A stretch of 64,000 nucleotides of DNA, from contig CM030936.1 of the NCBI GenBank assembly GCA_018136815.1, positions 5,051,771 through 5,115,770 on the forward strand, in the 5' to 3' direction. Every line of letters begins with the position of its first letter. The stretch's first letter is position 1. The notes beneath the pieces are model-generated. The model did not search any database. It saw only the letters and a program-made list of their open reading frames with translations, and was not told the DNA's origin. This document shows positions 46,364 through 55,642 of the stretch, piece by piece. The position numbers were made by a program, and so were the translations under genes. Source of the DNA: Isochrysis galbana. Lineage: Eukaryota; Haptophyta; Isochrysidales; Isochrysidaceae.

Positions 46364-46969
46364 ATGCTCATGCACACGCCAGGCGCTCACTCCAACCAGT
46401 TTCAACTCGAAGAGCGCTCCCAGACTTCCACCAAGCGCAAATGCACCCAGGAGGGAACCGACTCCAGTGTCGAGCCCGCGGTCAAGCGAACTCTCACGCC
46501 GTACACCCAGAGTGCACACATCGTCGCTCTCGACGTTCTGATCAAGAGCGCCATCCTACTCGACGACCCTGACCATGACATGGAACTGGTGTTCGAGGCC
46601 AAAAAGCAGGAATTGCTCCAACGTTTCCCCATGGCTCACCCCAGGGTACAGCGGTTCCTTTCGCTCATCCAGAAAGCACCCCCCCACCCTTGTCCAATCT
46701 TCAACCAACTTCAATTCATCGTCGCAGCAGTCGAATGCCAGCCAGATGTGCGCTTCCACTCAAGTAGCCTCCCGCTGCTCATGGAAGCTATTCTGATGGT
46801 CATGCTTTCCAATCTACTCGGCAACTGCCCCCCATCGTCTCGCTTGCGCCCCATGTGGCATTGGACTGGGCAATCTTCGAAAGTGAACATTTTGAGCGTC
46901 GGCCTTCTTGAACAGGAGAGCATTGCAAGCCTCTTCCGACAGCTGGGCGTAGACCTCGTCGAAGGGTGA
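46364..46969 (+). CDS. ORF inside the mobile element, unknown
   Basis: 201 aa from ATG 46364. Text such as SAHIVALDVLIKSAILLDDP and AKKQELLQRFPMAHPRVQRF looks like an alpha-helical protein, with a basic KRKCTQEG part near the start. No known domain. The opposite strand is also open (47176-46814, VYFRDTILGTQRAAFACTLV); I cannot decide which is used. Confidence 0.35.
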   Translation: MLMHTPGAHSNQFQLEERSQTSTKRKCTQEGTDSSVEPAVKRTLTPYTQSAHIVALDVLIKSAILLDDPDHDMELVFEAKKQELLQRFPMAHPRVQRFLSLIQKAPPHPCPIFNQLQFIVAAVECQPDVRFHSSSLPLLMEAILMVMLSNLLGNCPPSSRLRPMWHWTGQSSKVNILSVGLLEQESIASLFRQLGVDLVEG

Positions 46970-47528
46970 GGGACTGAAGTGCGCGGCGCGCGCAAAGGTA
47001 ACATAGAGACGTACTTCTCGTTCGCCTTTCGCAAGCAAGCTGGACGTGTGCACACCAGCCCGCTCCTTCTTTTCTACGGGGGGGAAGTCGATGCGCATAT
47101 ACCGACCGTGATGAACTAGCGTGCATGCAAATGCTGCTCGCTGGGTACCAAGGATTGTGTCACGGAAATAGACCACAGTGTCTGTGCTCAGGTGTCTGGA
47201 GAAAGGGACGTCTGTAGTGTGAAAGGTGTCGTTCCGTCAATAGTGGGACATCAGTCGAATTGAGCGATCAAATGTCCACAGTTGTATTGTAGTTGTTTAA
47301 CATTAGATCTTGTTAAAATTATAAGAGAGAGGTGCACGCCGTGTGCATGGTGAGTGGCAATCCACACGGGGTGTGTGTGTGTGGGGGGGGGGGGGGAGCG
47401 CGCCCTGACGGCGTGCACTTGGGTGATTGCAACCCATCACACACCCCGCCGGCCCTGGTGCACGCCTCGCTCGCCCCGCCCCTCCCCTCCTCGCTCCCCC
47501 CCTCTACCCCTTCCTCTCGCTCCTCTCG

Positions 47529-49049
47529 ATGCGCTCGCTGCGTGTGCGTCCCATGGTCGACTACCGTGTTCCGGCGTCTGACGACGAGGCGGAGACCGAT
47601 GCCGCCAAGGAGGAGGTAAGTCGATGCGCATACGCACGGCGTGCTCAATGATTGCAAGTAATCACATGTGCTGCGTAAACGAAACATCTCGTATACGGCG
47701 ACTTTATTTTAAAAAAAGTTTCTATACACAGCCTTGTTTTGTACCAATATTGTTCATAACTAAAAAGAAAACAGATTGTGGTCCTCTTTTGACGGAACGC
47801 GACTTTATGCACATTGGGGCAGTGGCATGGCTCGCATCAATTGGCTAGTGACGTGCGCACGGCGCCCGTGACGTTTGACGAACCGCATATGCGCGGCAAG
47901 CAGCTCGGGATTGGCATGCAATCATGGGGTACGATGTGGCACACCTTGCTCAAATTTGCAACACGGCCTCCACCTCGAGAGGCTAACGCTGCTCCACATC
48001 GACCGTTTGCGCCACTGCCAGCACGTAGGCACCTGCCATCGCCGCCCGCACCGCCATGCGCGCCACGTGCCAGTGAGGTCAACGTTGTCAACCATCTCGG
48101 ATACAGCAACAGAGAGGCAGCTGTGGCACAAATGTTGGATCGTGGAGAGGCGTATGCTTCAAAGGCGATGGAGGAGGAGGGCCATTTGCTTTGGATTGAG
48201 CTGGATCATAGTCAGGGAGAGCTGTGCGTTGGCTTGGGCAGGCACGTGGAGGCTCCGGAGGCTGACATGGAACCCGGCGACAACCAGGTATGGGTACTGT
48301 GGTACGTGCGCAAATCAATGGCACACTCGTGGGGTGAAGGCACAGTGCAGTTCAAGGAGCACATTGGCGACTACGACAATTATCGCCGCCCGATGGTCAA
48401 CTTAACCTGCGAGGAGCGCTCACATGTACTTCCGGTGGTTGTGGAGTTGTGCAATGGAGGTGTAGAGGATCAACCAACCGTGACAAAGCGATGCCGAGAG
48501 GCATTGTGGGCATACATTGAAAGGGAACGGCCAGATTTGTGGGTAGCAGCTCCTCGGACCACAACCTCAAAACGCACTGACAAGAAGCGAGCTTCAGCCT
48601 CAGCACCAGCACCACCACGCAGATCTCAACAGGTGTTTCTTGACAGTAGCTCCGATGAGGGTGAGGCTGGGGAGGAGGAAGAGGACAAGGCAAGTGACAA
48701 CAGTAGCGAGGAGGGGGGGGGGGGGAGCGACAGCAGTGATGATGGGGAGGCAAGCCAGGCAGGCTATGAAGGCATTGTTGCGTCAATTGAGCGGCAACAA
48801 GAGTTGTGCCAGCAGCGCAGGGAGGAAGCAGCCAAATTGGCTGAAATAGCTCGAGCCAATTCCCGTGCCATGAGGGCTGAGAAGCGGGCGAACGCAAGGG
48901 AGCGTCGTAACGGCTCCACCTCTGGTGCGCCTGTGGTTGCAGCCAAGAGCCAAGAGGCGAAGGTTGGCACGATCTTAGGGTGGCGTATCATTTGTCATTG
49001 TCATTGCTCCCTTGTTTGTGTTTGTTTGTCATCAATCAATGTCTTATGA
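47529..49049 (+). CDS. acidic, low-complexity protein, two exons, probably mobile-element-associated
   Basis: Exon 1 47529-47615 (MRSLRVRPMVDYRVPASDDE, ending AAKEE, donor gtaagt), intron 47616-47822 (207 nt, acceptor ggggcag, weak), exon 2 47823-49049, phase 0, 437 aa. The repeat terminus at 47781-47803 lies inside this intron. The middle region (HLGYSNREAAVAQMLDRGEA, WIELDHSQGELCVGLGRHVE, NQVWVLWYVRKSMAHSWGEG) is a compact domain with several Trp; then an acidic Ser-rich linker (SSDEGEAGEEEEDKASDNS) and a Lys/Arg/Glu helix (QQELCQQRREEAAKLAEIAR). I do not know the family. If exon 1 is wrong, the protein starts at Met 47889. Being partly in element-derived DNA it may be a transposon accessory gene. 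Confidence 0.4.
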
Positions 49050-50353
49050 TTACAATGTGTATGTGTGTGTGTCCTAATACCTATTGCTAATGTCTCCATC
49101 TGCCCCCCCCCCTCTTGCCTCTTGCCATTGCTTGTGCGTTACTTGTGAGCCGTAGACACATGACACCCGTCATCGACTTTTGTGCACGCCTGAGACCATA
49201 AACCGACACTTATGGTCTCGGACCGACGGCCGTTGCCCCCCGCCCCTCCCCCGACGCCAGACCCAAAGTAGGTAGCGCACGTGGGTCGGCACCCCGAAAC
49301 CGAAGCTAGATAAAAGGACCAAGGGGCGAGAGGCGAAAAGGGGGAGTGAGGGTGGGGTAAAGGCGATGTCAGGTGTGGACCCTAGCGGGAGGGATAGCGG
49401 ATAGCCCTGAGGCCCCTGCTGCATGCAGTTCTGTCTGTGGCTGTTGGGCTGCTTGTGTGTCTTGTGCTTGTGCTTCCATGGTCCATGGCAGGAGTGATGG
49501 ATGGTGTGGTGCTCTGGGCGCGGCTCGCGCTGCGGCGCTCGCGTGTACCTGGGTAGGCATGGTCTCTGCTGGAGGGCGGTGCGGCAGCATGACGTCTGTC
49601 ATGACTTGGTCGCCCGCCGCGGCGGGGTGGGCGGGGAGAGGAGAGGGGGGCGACGCGTGTTGCACCCATGAGCCCCTGCATCTAATCTATCGTTATAACG
49701 ATAGTTCCGCACTTTCCCTTCCTATCCCACTCTTGTGCATCAGTCCCCATCGTGGGGCGACCATACCATCGTATATATAGACACACTCCACCATCGCGCC
49801 ATCGACACACCACATACATCATCTAAGACTTGCGCACATTCCATCCCCCCCCCCACGCAGTCGTGCCATTGTACCGGCCCAACAATGAAGCAATGCCCCA
49901 CAATTTATTGCGACTCGTGCAACGACAAACCAAAGAATAGCCTCGGTGATCTCTTGGAATCAGTCGAGTGATTCGGCATGCGTTGTTGTTGGTGTTGAGG
50001 TCAGATGTGGCCTGCCCCATGCATAAGATGTGACGGGCCGAGAAAATGAAAAGGAAGAGAGGTAGCAAAGGCATCATCAGCAACGCTTGAGGCTTACATG
50101 CGTCGCGTGAGGACCGAAAGCCTAAAGAGGTTGAGGACACCGGCCCCTCTCTATAATTGGCACGCGAAGGACACGTTCTTCGCGTGCCGCATAGAGTCCA
50201 GAGCAATGGGAGCCTGCCACGATAGTGCATCACACAACCGGGCCGCCATGAAGAGCAACAAAACATTGGAGAGCGGCTTGGACCAGATAGCAAGCCACAT
50301 GTGAGAAGGGCGACAGACGACACAGAAGGAAGATATACCCTTTCTGAGAGGGT
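49050..50353. other. stretch with a 10-bp hairpin and protein-like remains, no gene accepted
   Basis: GAGACCATAA (49192-49201) and TTATGGTCTC (49210-49219) form a perfect stem with an 8-nt loop. A small plus frame ends at 49971 (MKQCPTIYCDSCNDKP). On the minus strand near 50300-50150 HMWLAIWSKPLSNVLLLFMA and LSWQAPIALDSMRHAKNVSF are protein-like but soon hit stops. Nothing can be named. Confidence 0.4.
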
Positions 50354-51121
50354 TTACTCCTCGCGTCGCCGTTTGGCGATGGGCCGATCTGGCACAGGGC
50401 TCGGCTCGGCGCTGGGAAGCTTGAGCATGTCTAGAGAGTCCGTTGACCGCAATCCATTGGGTGGGATCGGGTAGGATTCAGGAGAAGGGAAACCGGCGCG
50501 TGGAGTGGGCGCAGTCATAGGACTGGGCTCGCATGTAGGAACACGCAGAAAGTCCATTGTGTCGATGCGGCGGAAGGGAAGAGCAGCCTGTGTTCCTCGC
50601 GGTGTCTCCATTCCTGAAGCTGAATCCACTGAGCTCTGGGCACTGAGAGCGGCTGGCAGAGCTGGGGGTGGCGCACGCATCTCAGGTGCAGGGGGAGTGA
50701 CACGCAGCTTTGGAGTATCAATACAGCCGAGCGCGCCTGCGAGAAACTCGCCGGCCGCAGCCGCCGTATCGCTCGAGATGATTGGGAGCAGCAGTCGACG
50801 CGGCATGACTTGCGCTTCGGCATTTTCCTCCGTGATGCACTCCACCGCGTCGGGAACGACCTCGACCACCACTCCTTGCTCAAACTGTCCGATTGTGTCG
50901 ATGCGTCGGAGGCTGACTGCGTTGGGTGTCGATTCGGACTCGCTCTCCTCGCCCTCTTCCGTCCCCTCCTCCCCCTCGTCCAGCTGTGAGTCTTCGGACT
51001 CTTCCTCGTCAAAGACAGAGCCGTCGCCCACCTCTGAGGCAGAGCAAGAGATGGACTCGTGGAAGTACTCATTAGTTGTGCGTGCGGACTGGCCGGGTGC
51101 GCCCGGGCGGGTGGCGGGCAT
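50354..51121 (-). CDS. acidic disordered protein with three repeated R-x-x-D motifs
   Basis: Single exon, 255 aa. I use Met at 51121 (MPATRPGAPGQSARTTNEYF); upstream the frame is Ser-rich leader without conservation cues. Residues 38-68 are strongly acidic (DEEESEDSQLDEGEEGTEE). A motif recurs: RRIDTIGQFEQGVVV (72), RRIDTMDFLRVPTCEPSP (184), RSTDSLDMLKLPSAEPSP (225). The last two share R-x-x-D-[TS]-[ML]-D-x-L-x-[VL]-P-[TS]-x-E-P-S-P, where T/S after D and the final S-P look phosphorylatable. The C-terminus AKRRREE is a simple nuclear signal. No catalytic domain. It may be a docking or regulatory scaffold; function unknown. Confidence 0.65.
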   Translation of the reverse strand: MPATRPGAPGQSARTTNEYFHESISCSASEVGDGSVFDEEESEDSQLDEGEEGTEEGEESESESTPNAVSLRRIDTIGQFEQGVVVEVVPDAVECITEENAEAQVMPRRLLLPIISSDTAAAAGEFLAGALGCIDTPKLRVTPPAPEMRAPPPALPAALSAQSSVDSASGMETPRGTQAALPFRRIDTMDFLRVPTCEPSPMTAPTPRAGFPSPESYPIPPNGLRSTDSLDMLKLPSAEPSPVPDRPIAKRRREE

Positions 51122-51526
51122 CGTGCGGCGGTGGGTGTGAAGCTGGGGTGGGGGTGGGGGGGGCCTTGAAGAGGTGCGAGATGGCGAGAGGAGAGAGAAG
51201 GGGGATGGAGAGGAGAGAGAGAGAGAATGGGCTGCGAGAGAGGAGGAGGAGACAGAGGGGTTAAGGGAATAGATATAAGAGAGAGTCATCACGTGAAGAA
51301 AAGCAAGAACTCGTACGCAGACGGACGCGATTGGAGGACAGGAGAGCGTTGAGAGAGAAGAGATGCAACACGAGAGAGGTCAAAAGACGTGAGAGAAGAT
51401 CAAAAGAAAAGAGAGATGTTAGAGAAGCTCGAAGAGAGGTATCGGAGAGAGAGGGAGGACGGAGTGGGAGGGCTGGAGAGAGGGAGAGAGAGAGCGGGAG
51501 ATGGAGATAGGGAGAGGGAGGGAGGA

Positions 51527-51573
<47 letters not shown>

Positions 51574-51579
51574 GAGAGA

Positions 51580-51645
<66 letters not shown>

Positions 51646-51774
51646 GAGAGAGAGAGGGAGGGAGGGAGGGAGGGAGCGCCGCGCGGGGGGAGGGGAGGAG
51701 CGCGTGGTGGCCCAATCACAGGGGCCTCTCTGCGAGAGATGAAGAAGTCGGATGAACAAACGGAGGGGGGGGGG

Positions 51775-51857
<83 letters not shown>

Positions 51858-51882
51858 AGGGAGGGAGAGGGAGAGAGAGGGA

Positions 51883-51924
<42 letters not shown>

Positions 51925-52255
51925 CAGAGAGGGAGACAGAGAGAGAGAGAGGAAATTGGGGAAGAAGAAGAAGATTCTGTGAGGAGGAGAGAGAGAGAGA
52001 GAGAGGAGTGAGAAGGGCGCGCAAGGGGTGATGAGGACGAGGCTCTCTTCCCCTCCCCCCCCCCCCCCCTTCCCCCCCTTCCCTCTGTTCACACGAGATC
52101 TCCTGGTAGGAAAGAAAGAAAGACGTGGAGATCGTGGGGGCCGAAAAGAAAATCCGCACGGCATCCTCATCGGGGGGGTTCGTGGGCTCAGTTTTAAAGT
52201 AGAGAGCCGCTATCACAAGTAGAGACGTGGATCCACCACCAATGCTGGGGCGGTT
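51122..52255. repeat. purine-rich upstream region with interrupted (GA)n tracts
   Basis: GA tracts at about 51530-51660 and 51778-51860, with AGGGAGGGAGGG and GGGAGAGG blocks, and a C-run at 52054-52070. No gene. Long Ser/Leu or Arg/Glu reading frames here are artefacts of the dinucleotide repeat. Confidence 0.85.
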
Positions 52256-52560
52256 CAAACACAATTTTAACTTTTCTCAGGGTGTAAAACTGAAAAAGTC
52301 GAGATTGAGATTGAGGAAGTACACCAAAGTAAAGCGGTAGAAACCCCGAAAAACGCCTATCTAGCACATATTCGGTGCCCTGTGGGCCCCAGACCCCTCC
52401 CCGGCCCTCGGGAGCCCCTACAACGAACAACGAAGCGGAACCCCGAAACGGCAAAACAGGCCTAAAAATTACTCTATCTCGGAGAGCCCGAATTCAAAAC
52501 GACGCCGGGCGCGCTGCGAGACCGTTCTCGTTCCTCAGCCCGGTGTCCGGCCCGCGCCAA
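52256..52560. repeat. dispersed repeat D, copy 2
   Basis: Runs parallel to 1555-1790: GGGTGTAAAACTGAAAAA, GAGATTGAGGAAGT, CTAGCACATATTCGG, GGGCCCCAGACCC and GACGCCGGGCGCGCTGCGAG, in that order. Identity is moderate. Confidence 0.55.
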
Positions 52561-52764
52561 GCCCCACATATGCAGGAGCCGCCCAGCCAGCGACGCCATT
52601 CGCGCGCGAAGCACGCATCATACAAATCCGAAGATGCCCTAAAAAAGCGAATAGGCGTGTTTTTTTTACTACTCTACCCACTTGTACTTTATCCCCTCCC
52701 CTCCCGCCGCCGCCGCGCGCTGTCCGCCGCCGCACTGAACCCACCGTCCACACCTCTCCGCCTT

Positions 52765-52795
<31 letters not shown>

Positions 52796-52882
52796 TCTCT
52801 CTCTCCCCCCCTCCTTCCCTCGCTGTGACCACTCCTTCCCACGTGCTCCCGTCCCATCGGCCCCTTCATACTGCCGCGGCGT

Positions 52883-54115
52883 ATGTCGGCTTCCGAGCCG
52901 CTGCCGCGAGTCCTCTCCATCCAGAGCCACACGGTCCACGGGTACGTCGGCAACAAATCGGCAGTCTTCCCGCTCCAGCTTCACGGCTTTGAGGTGCTCT
53001 CCCGCCGCCCATCACCGCATGGGAGGTGGCGTGTGCATGCGCCATCGCTCCCCTGGTGCGAGGCGAGGCGCATGCCCTCTCCAAGGAAGCCTGTTCTTCA
53101 GACGTGGTGCACCCTGGCGGCACTGGGCGATCAGGAAGGTCGGGGGTGACCACCTCCCCTCCGACCCGTGCATGCGTGCGTGCAACAGGTGGACATCATC
53201 AATTCGGTGCAGTTCAGCAATCATACGGGCTATCCTGCTGGGTGGAAGGGAGAAGTGCTTCAGGGTAACCAGCTCAATGACCTCGTTGATGGATTGGAGG
53301 CAAATCACCTCTTGCAGGGGTATTCATACATCCTCACTGGCTATATTGGTTCTGCATCCTTCCTCAATGCCGTCATGAAGACTGTGCAGCGCCTGCGCGA
53401 GGCTTCACCAGGCGTGTCCTTCCTTTGTGACCCAGTGATGGGCGACCACGGCAAGCTGTATGTGCCAAAAGAATTGGTGCAGATCTACAGAGAGCAGGTG
53501 AGTCACGGCTGAAGTGAATTTGTTAGTCTTCCGATGAGGCGGAGAGCTTTCGTTCGGGAGCATCCCGTGCGCACCCTGGAGCTGCTGAGGTTCACTTGCC
53601 TGCTTTCTTAGGTGGTGCCTCTGGCTTCCGTCCTGACCCCCAACCGTTTCGAAGCTGAACTACTCACAGATCGACCAATCTCATCTAAAGGGGACGCGGC
53701 AGAAGCTTGCCGCGAGCTCCACGAGCGAGGACCACACACCGTTCTCATCACCTCGATGAGCTTTGAGGGGGACGGTGCTACGCCTAGCTCTTACTTGCTG
53801 ATGATGGCGTCTCGGAAGGAGGCGGGTGGGGCCGTGCGGCAATGGACACTGCAAGTCCCAAGGATCGATAAGAATTTCACAGGCACTGGCGACCTTACTG
53901 CTGCGCTTTTCCTCGCGTGGATGCACCGCAAGCCGTCGGTGGAGGAGCTTCCTGAAGTCCTCGAAAAGGTGGGGGCAACCCTCCAGACTGTCTTGGGAGA
54001 GACAACGCGGCTTGGCCGAAGCGAGATTGCGCTCATTCAATCTCAAGATGCGCTCCGGGCTCCTACGGTGGAGTACCACGCCCAAGAGTTGATTGAGCCC
54101 CGAGTAGCGCAGTAG
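52883..54115 (+). CDS. PDXK: pyridoxal kinase (vitamin B6 salvage), three exons
   Basis: Exons 52883-52993, 53189-53497 and 53612-54115; introns 195 and 114 nt, both phase 0 (donors gtgctc and gtgagt; acceptors aacag and cttag); 307 aa, normal for the family. Spliced text reads [40 protein letters not shown], then [28 protein letters not shown] and [16 protein letters not shown]. Motifs: VHGYVGNK-x-x-x-F-PLQ substrate region, DPVMGD and GTGDL nucleotide/catalytic loop with its catalytic Asp (pfkB/ribokinase superfamily). The enzyme phosphorylates pyridoxal, pyridoxine and pyridoxamine with ATP, in the cytosol. No targeting sequence (starts [12 protein letters not shown]). The first donor gtgctc is not consensus but the join restores the conserved sequence exactly. 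Confidence 0.95.
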
Positions 54116-54744
54116 CTTGATCGACCGTTCTATACTTGTGGGCGAGCGGCACATGCTGGCCGTGAGGCTGTGTGCATCTCTAGCCGCTCCATTACCGCTC
54201 TCAGCAGCCGCCATCGAAACTCAACGGTCGAAAACCGATGGCCCGACGCTGCGTTGTTCATATTCACTCTCCCCAATGTCATATGCCCGTGCGCGCGCCA
54301 ACTTGAGTTCAGCCTCACCCCACCGATAAGCCGAACGAGCGCGTGGCACAATTGTAAATATTAGACCAGACCGCCTGTACGCAGAAACTCTATCCGAGCC
54401 CCATTCGTTCCATCAAACGCTCTTAGAAGCTCATTGATGTGTGCAAGATGTGCATGTGCACAGCACTCGTGCCGGCATGCAAGATTTCTTCTCAAATTAT
54501 GCAACCTCGCGCGGAGTGGTGCACATGTACCTTGTGCCGTTTGAAAAAGCATTTTGATTCTTTGGCTGAGTACTGAATATATGAAAGTGATAGCTTGCGC
54601 GATATTGTAGGACATTTATTCGCTTTATAATTCTGTGCATTTTCTTTGTTTGCGTTTGCATTCATCATTCATGCTTCATGCTCAAGATTCAAGCGCGAAT
54701 GCGAATTGCTTTTCAGTTTCAGTTGTCCGTTGCTTCAACAAGAA
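54116..54744. other. 3' flank of pyridoxal kinase, no gene seen
   Basis: AT-rich near 54590-54640. Nothing recognisable. Confidence 0.5.
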
Positions 54745-54874
54745 TTTTTTGCTTGTTAATATTCTCGCATCGCGCGCGGCGTTGGGACTAAGTTTCGTGG
54801 CCACGCCCATTTCCTCCTTCCTTTCCCCCTCATCGCGCCTTGCGGCACCTCGCACCTCCCCTCGTGCGCTACAT
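54745..54874 (+). repeat. dispersed repeat B, copy 4
   Basis: TTTTTTGCTTGTTAATATTC, CTCGCATCGCGCGCGGCG, then GCGCCTTGCGGCACCTCGCA and CCCTCGTGCGCTAC, parallel to copy 1. Confidence 0.6.
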
Positions 54875-54950
54875 ATACTTATAAGGACTCCGGCTGTGCG
54901 GGGGCGTCGGGGATACTTATAAGGACTCCGGCTGTGCGGGGGCGTCGGGG
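54875..54950. repeat. 38-bp tandem duplication
   Basis: ATACTTATAAGGACTCCGGC with the following GTGCGGGGGCGTCGGGG occurs twice in direct succession, directly after repeat B. Confidence 0.9.
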
Positions 54951-55056
54951 GTGAGCGGGGTGTACATGTACCTGGCGGTTCAGTTTGCCACGGCCTTTAG
55001 CCTTTAGGTGGCTGGAGCTGCATGCGAGGGAACCGGGGAGAGGGGCGGAAGGAGAG

Positions 55057-55132
55057 ACACGCTCTAAGAATAGAGTGTGTCGGGGACGCTCCCCCTTGCA
55101 TGTGAGGAGGCGCGCTCTAAGAATAGAGCGCG
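55057..55132. repeat. pair of near-identical hairpins, CTCTA-AGAA-TAGAG
   Basis: Hairpin 1 (55057-55080) pairs ACACGCTCTA with TAGAGTGTGT around loop AGAA. Hairpin 2 (55111-55132) pairs CGCGCTCTA with TAGAGCGCG around the same loop. They are 54 bp apart and the stems differ by compensating changes (T-A/G-T pairs against C-G pairs). Confidence 0.75.
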
Positions 55133-55642
55133 TCGCATGGGGTGTTCCCCCTACCCGCAACACATTCATTACGGACGTCGATTATGGGTACGTCCAATGG
55201 ATGTATCCGGACCTCTTTATGGTTATACTGATACTGAGTGAGGGAGAGGATATTGCTCGCGCTTGCATGGCAGTGTCCCCCGCGCGGTGCGTGGCCCCCC
55301 TGGGGACCCACCCAGTCCCAATCCAATGCAGCAGCTCCATATAGCGGTGGTGCCCATGAGGCAACCACCGCGGCTTGGGCGAGGCAGAGCGCCATCGCCG
55401 ATCGCAACGCCAACGCCGATCCGACATCCGATATCGATATCGCACAATAAAATTCTCTCTACATTCAGCACACATACACATACATGCCAGCACGTTTTGG
55501 TCATCTCCTGACTCCTGACGGTCTCTACTCTGACGGGCTTTACATTGGTATTATTGGTTCCGTAAGTACATAAGTACATCATAATAATAATAATATATCT
55601 GAGCATTAGTACCACTACTCCCACTAGCCCGGTACTAACACT

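Larger units (their letters stand above)
45636..47803. mobile_element. composite mobile element with CGTTCCGTCAA ends and 109-bp direct repeats
   Basis: A 109-bp block is identical at 45636-45744 and 47223-47331 (begins AAGGTGTCGTTCCGTCAATA, ends ATAAGAGAGAG). At 47781-47803 the complement, GTCGCGTTCCGTCAAAAGAG, faces them, so the left block and this right end form inverted termini. Inside each side an imperfect inverted pair with AAGAGATGTTTCGTTACACA (about 45903) faces a complement near 47650-47700, together with GCACGCCGTGCGT words. Two readings: nested insertion of two elements with the same ends, or a short LTR/TRIM-like unit. A 201-aa plus-strand frame (46364-46969) and a minus-strand frame (47176-46814) sit between; neither is recognised. 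Confidence 0.6.

Noticed and set aside
49369-49780. Cys/Ala-rich plus ORF and Pro/Ala-rich minus ORF
   Set aside because: Both open in the same GC-rich stretch, no domain, no conserved start.
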